A DNA stretch of 43,281 bases, taken from positions 1-43,281 of the forward strand of contig NZ_AZEA01000018.1 in the NCBI RefSeq assembly GCF_001435575.1, given 5' to 3'. The notes below the pieces were generated by a model, which was given only the letters and a program-made list of their open reading frames with translations, searched no databases and had not been told where the DNA came from. The DNA is from Lentilactobacillus sunkii DSM 19904. Its GTDB lineage: Bacteria > Bacillota > Bacilli > Lactobacillales > Lactobacillaceae. How positions within the stretch are numbered: position 1 is the stretch's first letter; each line of letters opens with the position of its first letter. The position numbers were made by a program, and so were the translations under genes. Of this stretch, positions 41,116 to 43,281 are shown piece after piece.

Positions 41116-42329
41116 AAAATTTAACTGAAGAAAAACAAACCAAACGTCCCGGGATCTTCGCCAATACATACGGCGGCCAGTACATCCCCGAAACCTTAAT
41201 GACTGAACTGGAAAAAGTCGATAAAGCTTTTCACACCTTAAAGGATGATCCCGAGTTCAAGGCCGAATTACACGACTTGCTCGTCAACTACGCCAACCGG
41301 CCATCACTTCTCTACTATGCCAAGAACATGACTGAAGACCTCGGTGGTGCCAAGATTTACCTTAAACGAGAAGACTTAAACCATACCGGTGCCCATAAGA
41401 TCAATAACGTGATCGGCCAGGCATTGCTTGCCAAACATTTAGGCAAAAAACGCCTGATCGCCGAAACCGGTGCCGGCCAACATGGTGTAGCAACTGCAAC
41501 AATTGCTGCCCTGTTCGGCATGGAATGTGAAATCTTCATGGGTAAAGAAGATACGGACCGCCAAAAGTTAAACGTCTACCGGATGGAATTATTAGGTGCC
41601 AAAGTTCACCCAGTGACAACCGGTTCAATGGTTCTCAAGGATGCCATCAATGCCACCCTGCAGGAATGGGCCAGCCGTTCCGAAGATACTTTCTATGTAA
41701 TGGGTTCTGCCGTTGGGCCTTATCCGTTCCCAGAAATGGTCAAACATTTCCAAAGCGTGATCAGTAAAGAATCCAAGCAACAGCTCAAAGCCAAAGAAAA
41801 CACCTTGCCCGATATGGTCATCGCCTGTGTCGGCGGTGGTAGTAACGCCATCGGTAGTTTTGCTGATTACATCGACGACCCCAGCGTTAAATTGGTCGGA
41901 GTTGAAGCTGCCGGCAAAGGTGTCAACAGTGATAAGACAGCTGCTACCATCGAACGTGGAACCGTTGGGATTTTCCATGGAATGAAGTCTTTGTTCCTTC
42001 AAAACGAAGACGGCCAAATCAACCCGGTTTACTCAATTTCCGCCGGCTTGGATTACCCTGGAGTCGGTCCGGAACATGCAGCGCTCGCAAAAGAAGGCCG
42101 AGCTCAATATGTCGGCATCACTGACGACGAAGCTGTTCAGGCATTTGAATACATCGCTAAAGAAGAAGGCATCGTTGCAGCCATCGAAAGCTGTCATGCG
42201 GTTGCTTACGTTGAAAAGATTGCCCCAACCATGTCCAAAGATCAGATTATTGTCTGCACCCTCTCAGGACGGGGTGACAAAGATGTTGCCAGCATCGCCA
42301 AATATAAAGGAGTCGATATCGATGAGTAA
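41112..42329 (+). CDS. trpB: tryptophan synthase beta chain
   Basis: This 405-residue PLP enzyme condenses indole and serine to tryptophan. The PLP lysine is in [14 protein letters not shown], the phosphate loop is [12 protein letters not shown], and LKREDLN and [13 protein letters not shown] are typical of the TrpB1 type that pairs with TrpA. Near the end it has [10 protein letters not shown]. The start overlaps trpF by ATGA and the end overlaps trpA by eight bases. Confidence 0.97.
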   Translation: MKNLTEEKQTKRPGIFANTYGGQYIPETLMTELEKVDKAFHTLKDDPEFKAELHDLLVNYANRPSLLYYAKNMTEDLGGAKIYLKREDLNHTGAHKINNVIGQALLAKHLGKKRLIAETGAGQHGVATATIAALFGMECEIFMGKEDTDRQKLNVYRMELLGAKVHPVTTGSMVLKDAINATLQEWASRSEDTFYVMGSAVGPYPFPEMVKHFQSVISKESKQQLKAKENTLPDMVIACVGGGSNAIGSFADYIDDPSVKLVGVEAAGKGVNSDKTAATIERGTVGIFHGMKSLFLQNEDGQINPVYSISAGLDYPGVGPEHAALAKEGRAQYVGITDDEAVQAFEYIAKEEGIVAAIESCHAVAYVEKIAPTMSKDQIIVCTLSGRGDKDVASIAKYKGVDIDE

Positions 42330-43113
42330 TTTATCTGAAATTTTCAAAAATCATAAGGCTTTTATCCCATTTGTCGTTGCTGATGACCCGGATTTTGATA
42401 CCACAGTTGCCAACATTGTTGCGTTAGCTGAAGGCGGCGCTGACATTGTTGAAGTTGGAATCCCCTTCTCAGACCCAATCGCTGACGGTGGCGTGATCCA
42501 AGCTGCCGATTTGCGGGCATTTGACGCCGGCGTCCGGACCAAAACGGTCTTTGAAATCGTTGAGGCCGCTCGAAAACAAACCGATGTGCCAATCGTTTTC
42601 CTGACGTATTTAAACATCGTCTTCAAATACGGTTACGATGCTTTTTGTCAAAAGTGTCAGGAGTTAGGCGTTTCAGGATTGGTCATTCCGGATATGCCTT
42701 ACGAAAGTCGGGAGGACATCGTACCAACCGCCGATAAATATGGTATCGACATCATTCCATTGATCGCCCCAACCTCCGGCCACAGGATCGAAAAGATCGC
42801 CAAAGCTGCTTCCGGATTCATTTACGTCGTTTCCTCACTGGGGATTACCGGTGAGCGAAACGAGTTCTTCAATGGCTTGAAGGACTTAGTCGCAGAAATC
42901 AAGAAGTACACCGACGTCCCAACCGCAATCGGCTTTGGGGTTCATACACCCGAGCAGGCCAAAACAATGGCCGGCATTGCGGACGGCGTGATTATCGGCA
43001 GTGCAATTGTTGATATTGTCGCCAAGCAGAAACAAAATGCACCAAAGGCTGTTGAAGAATTTACGAGATCGATTCGGTCTGCCATTGACGAAACTGAAAA
43101 AGCTAATGTATAA
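42322..43113 (+). CDS. trpA: tryptophan synthase alpha chain
   Basis: This 263-residue TIM-barrel subunit splits indole-3-glycerol phosphate and channels indole to TrpB. The catalytic Glu and Asp are in [19 protein letters not shown]; the mobile loop is [12 protein letters not shown]; the phosphate site is [11 protein letters not shown] and [10 protein letters not shown]. The start is ATG 42322 behind AAAGGAG; a longer open frame back to 42076 is antisense-free but lies within trpB and is not used. It is the last gene of the operon, followed within 7 bases by a long hairpin repeat. Confidence 0.96.
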   Translation: MSNLSEIFKNHKAFIPFVVADDPDFDTTVANIVALAEGGADIVEVGIPFSDPIADGGVIQAADLRAFDAGVRTKTVFEIVEAARKQTDVPIVFLTYLNIVFKYGYDAFCQKCQELGVSGLVIPDMPYESREDIVPTADKYGIDIIPLIAPTSGHRIEKIAKAASGFIYVVSSLGITGERNEFFNGLKDLVAEIKKYTDVPTAIGFGVHTPEQAKTMAGIADGVIIGSAIVDIVAKQKQNAPKAVEEFTRSIRSAIDETEKANV

Positions 43114-43119
43114 AAATAG

Positions 43120-43240
43120 GAGTGTGATAAAAGGCGGTTTTGCTACCGTAGCATAACCTAGGATTATTTTTTTGAGCTGAAGGCTCGGAAAGTCATCCTA
43201 GATTATGCATAGGGAGCAGCCTTTTGGAACACGTTCTGGC
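43120..43240. repeat. hairpin repeat G (after trpA)
   Basis: GAGTGTGATAAAAGGC...AGCATAACCTAGGATTA pairs with CATCCTAGATTATGC...GCCTTTTGGAACACG around the apex GAGC-TGAAG-GCTC. The tail is CACGTTCTGGC (43230-43240), a variant of the common 3' motif. It sits like a terminator or 3' stabiliser for the trp operon. Confidence 0.75.
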
Positions 43241-43281
43241 TATAAAGAAGGGTTCTACAATATCTGTTGTTGGTAATAGAT
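43241..43281. other. right edge, no feature seen
   Basis: 41 bases follow the repeat; I see no gene start or hairpin here. Confidence 0.5.

Noticed and set aside
42076-42321. N-terminal extension of trpA into trpB
   Set aside because: The extension is an out-of-frame reading of trpB. TrpA starts naturally at 42322 with AAAGGAG.

Overview
The window looks like a chromosomal segment of a heterofermentative-type member of the Lactobacillaceae. A Lentilactobacillus-like species is my best guess, at moderate confidence. The reasons are the mid-40s G+C, strong AGGAGG ribosome sites, RexAB (AddAB-type) nuclease without iron-sulfur cysteines, a T-box-controlled tryptophan operon, a QueT transporter behind a probable preQ1-II leader, diacetyl/acetoin reductase, glycerol dehydrogenase and an intracellular GH78 rhamnosidase. 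The left edge carries two tandem promoters and a leader that point leftwards to an rRNA operon outside the window.

Layout. 0-3.6 kb: rRNA promoters, a thiolase, an unrecognised 527-residue protein and a CsbD-like stress protein. 3.67-5.38 kb: an IS3-family (IS150-like) element that landed inside the csbD terminator, left a GGT duplication, and has a 1-base deletion in orfA. 5.4-7.8 kb: GNAT acetyltransferase, a small membrane protein, a frameshifted small membrane-protein gene, and a Cys/Met-metabolism PLP enzyme. 7.8-15.2 kb: the addB-addA (rexBA) double-strand-break repair pair. 15.2-16.6 kb: gene-free and packed with long-hairpin repeats, including a near-perfect 313-bp tandem duplication. 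16.7-23.1 kb: acetoin reductase, two unassigned or NAD-binding proteins, an aldo/keto reductase, purine permease, QueT and glycerol dehydrogenase. 23.1-28.5 kb: a zinc-free alcohol dehydrogenase, an independent ~230-nt RNA gene with its own promoter and terminator, a small alarmone synthetase with cardiolipin synthase, and a 14-TM drug exporter. 28.8-35.3 kb: a rhamnoside-use operon (two paralogous MFS carriers, alpha-L-rhamnosidase, AraC regulator) with a perfect palindromic cre site. 35.8-38.2 kb: methyltransferase, nitrilase-family amidase, SemiSWEET and a DUF1801 protein. 38.2-43.1 kb: trp T-box and trpDCFBA, with no trpE or trpG where they would be expected.

How it fits together. Most of the window is core metabolism and housekeeping. 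The accessory layer consists of the IS element, the rhamnoside operon and a dispersed family of ~60-120-bp imperfect hairpins. The hairpins share end motifs (5' GAGTGYG and 3' CACGTTTCGGC) and sit directly after gene ends (azgA, trpA) or cluster upstream of addB. The least explained signals are this hairpin family, the stand-alone RNA at 24.2-24.4 kb, the 119-bp inverted repeat at 35.7 kb, and the trp operon that starts with a 12-codon ORF in place of anthranilate synthase genes. All functional statements come from reading the sequence; no database search was run.
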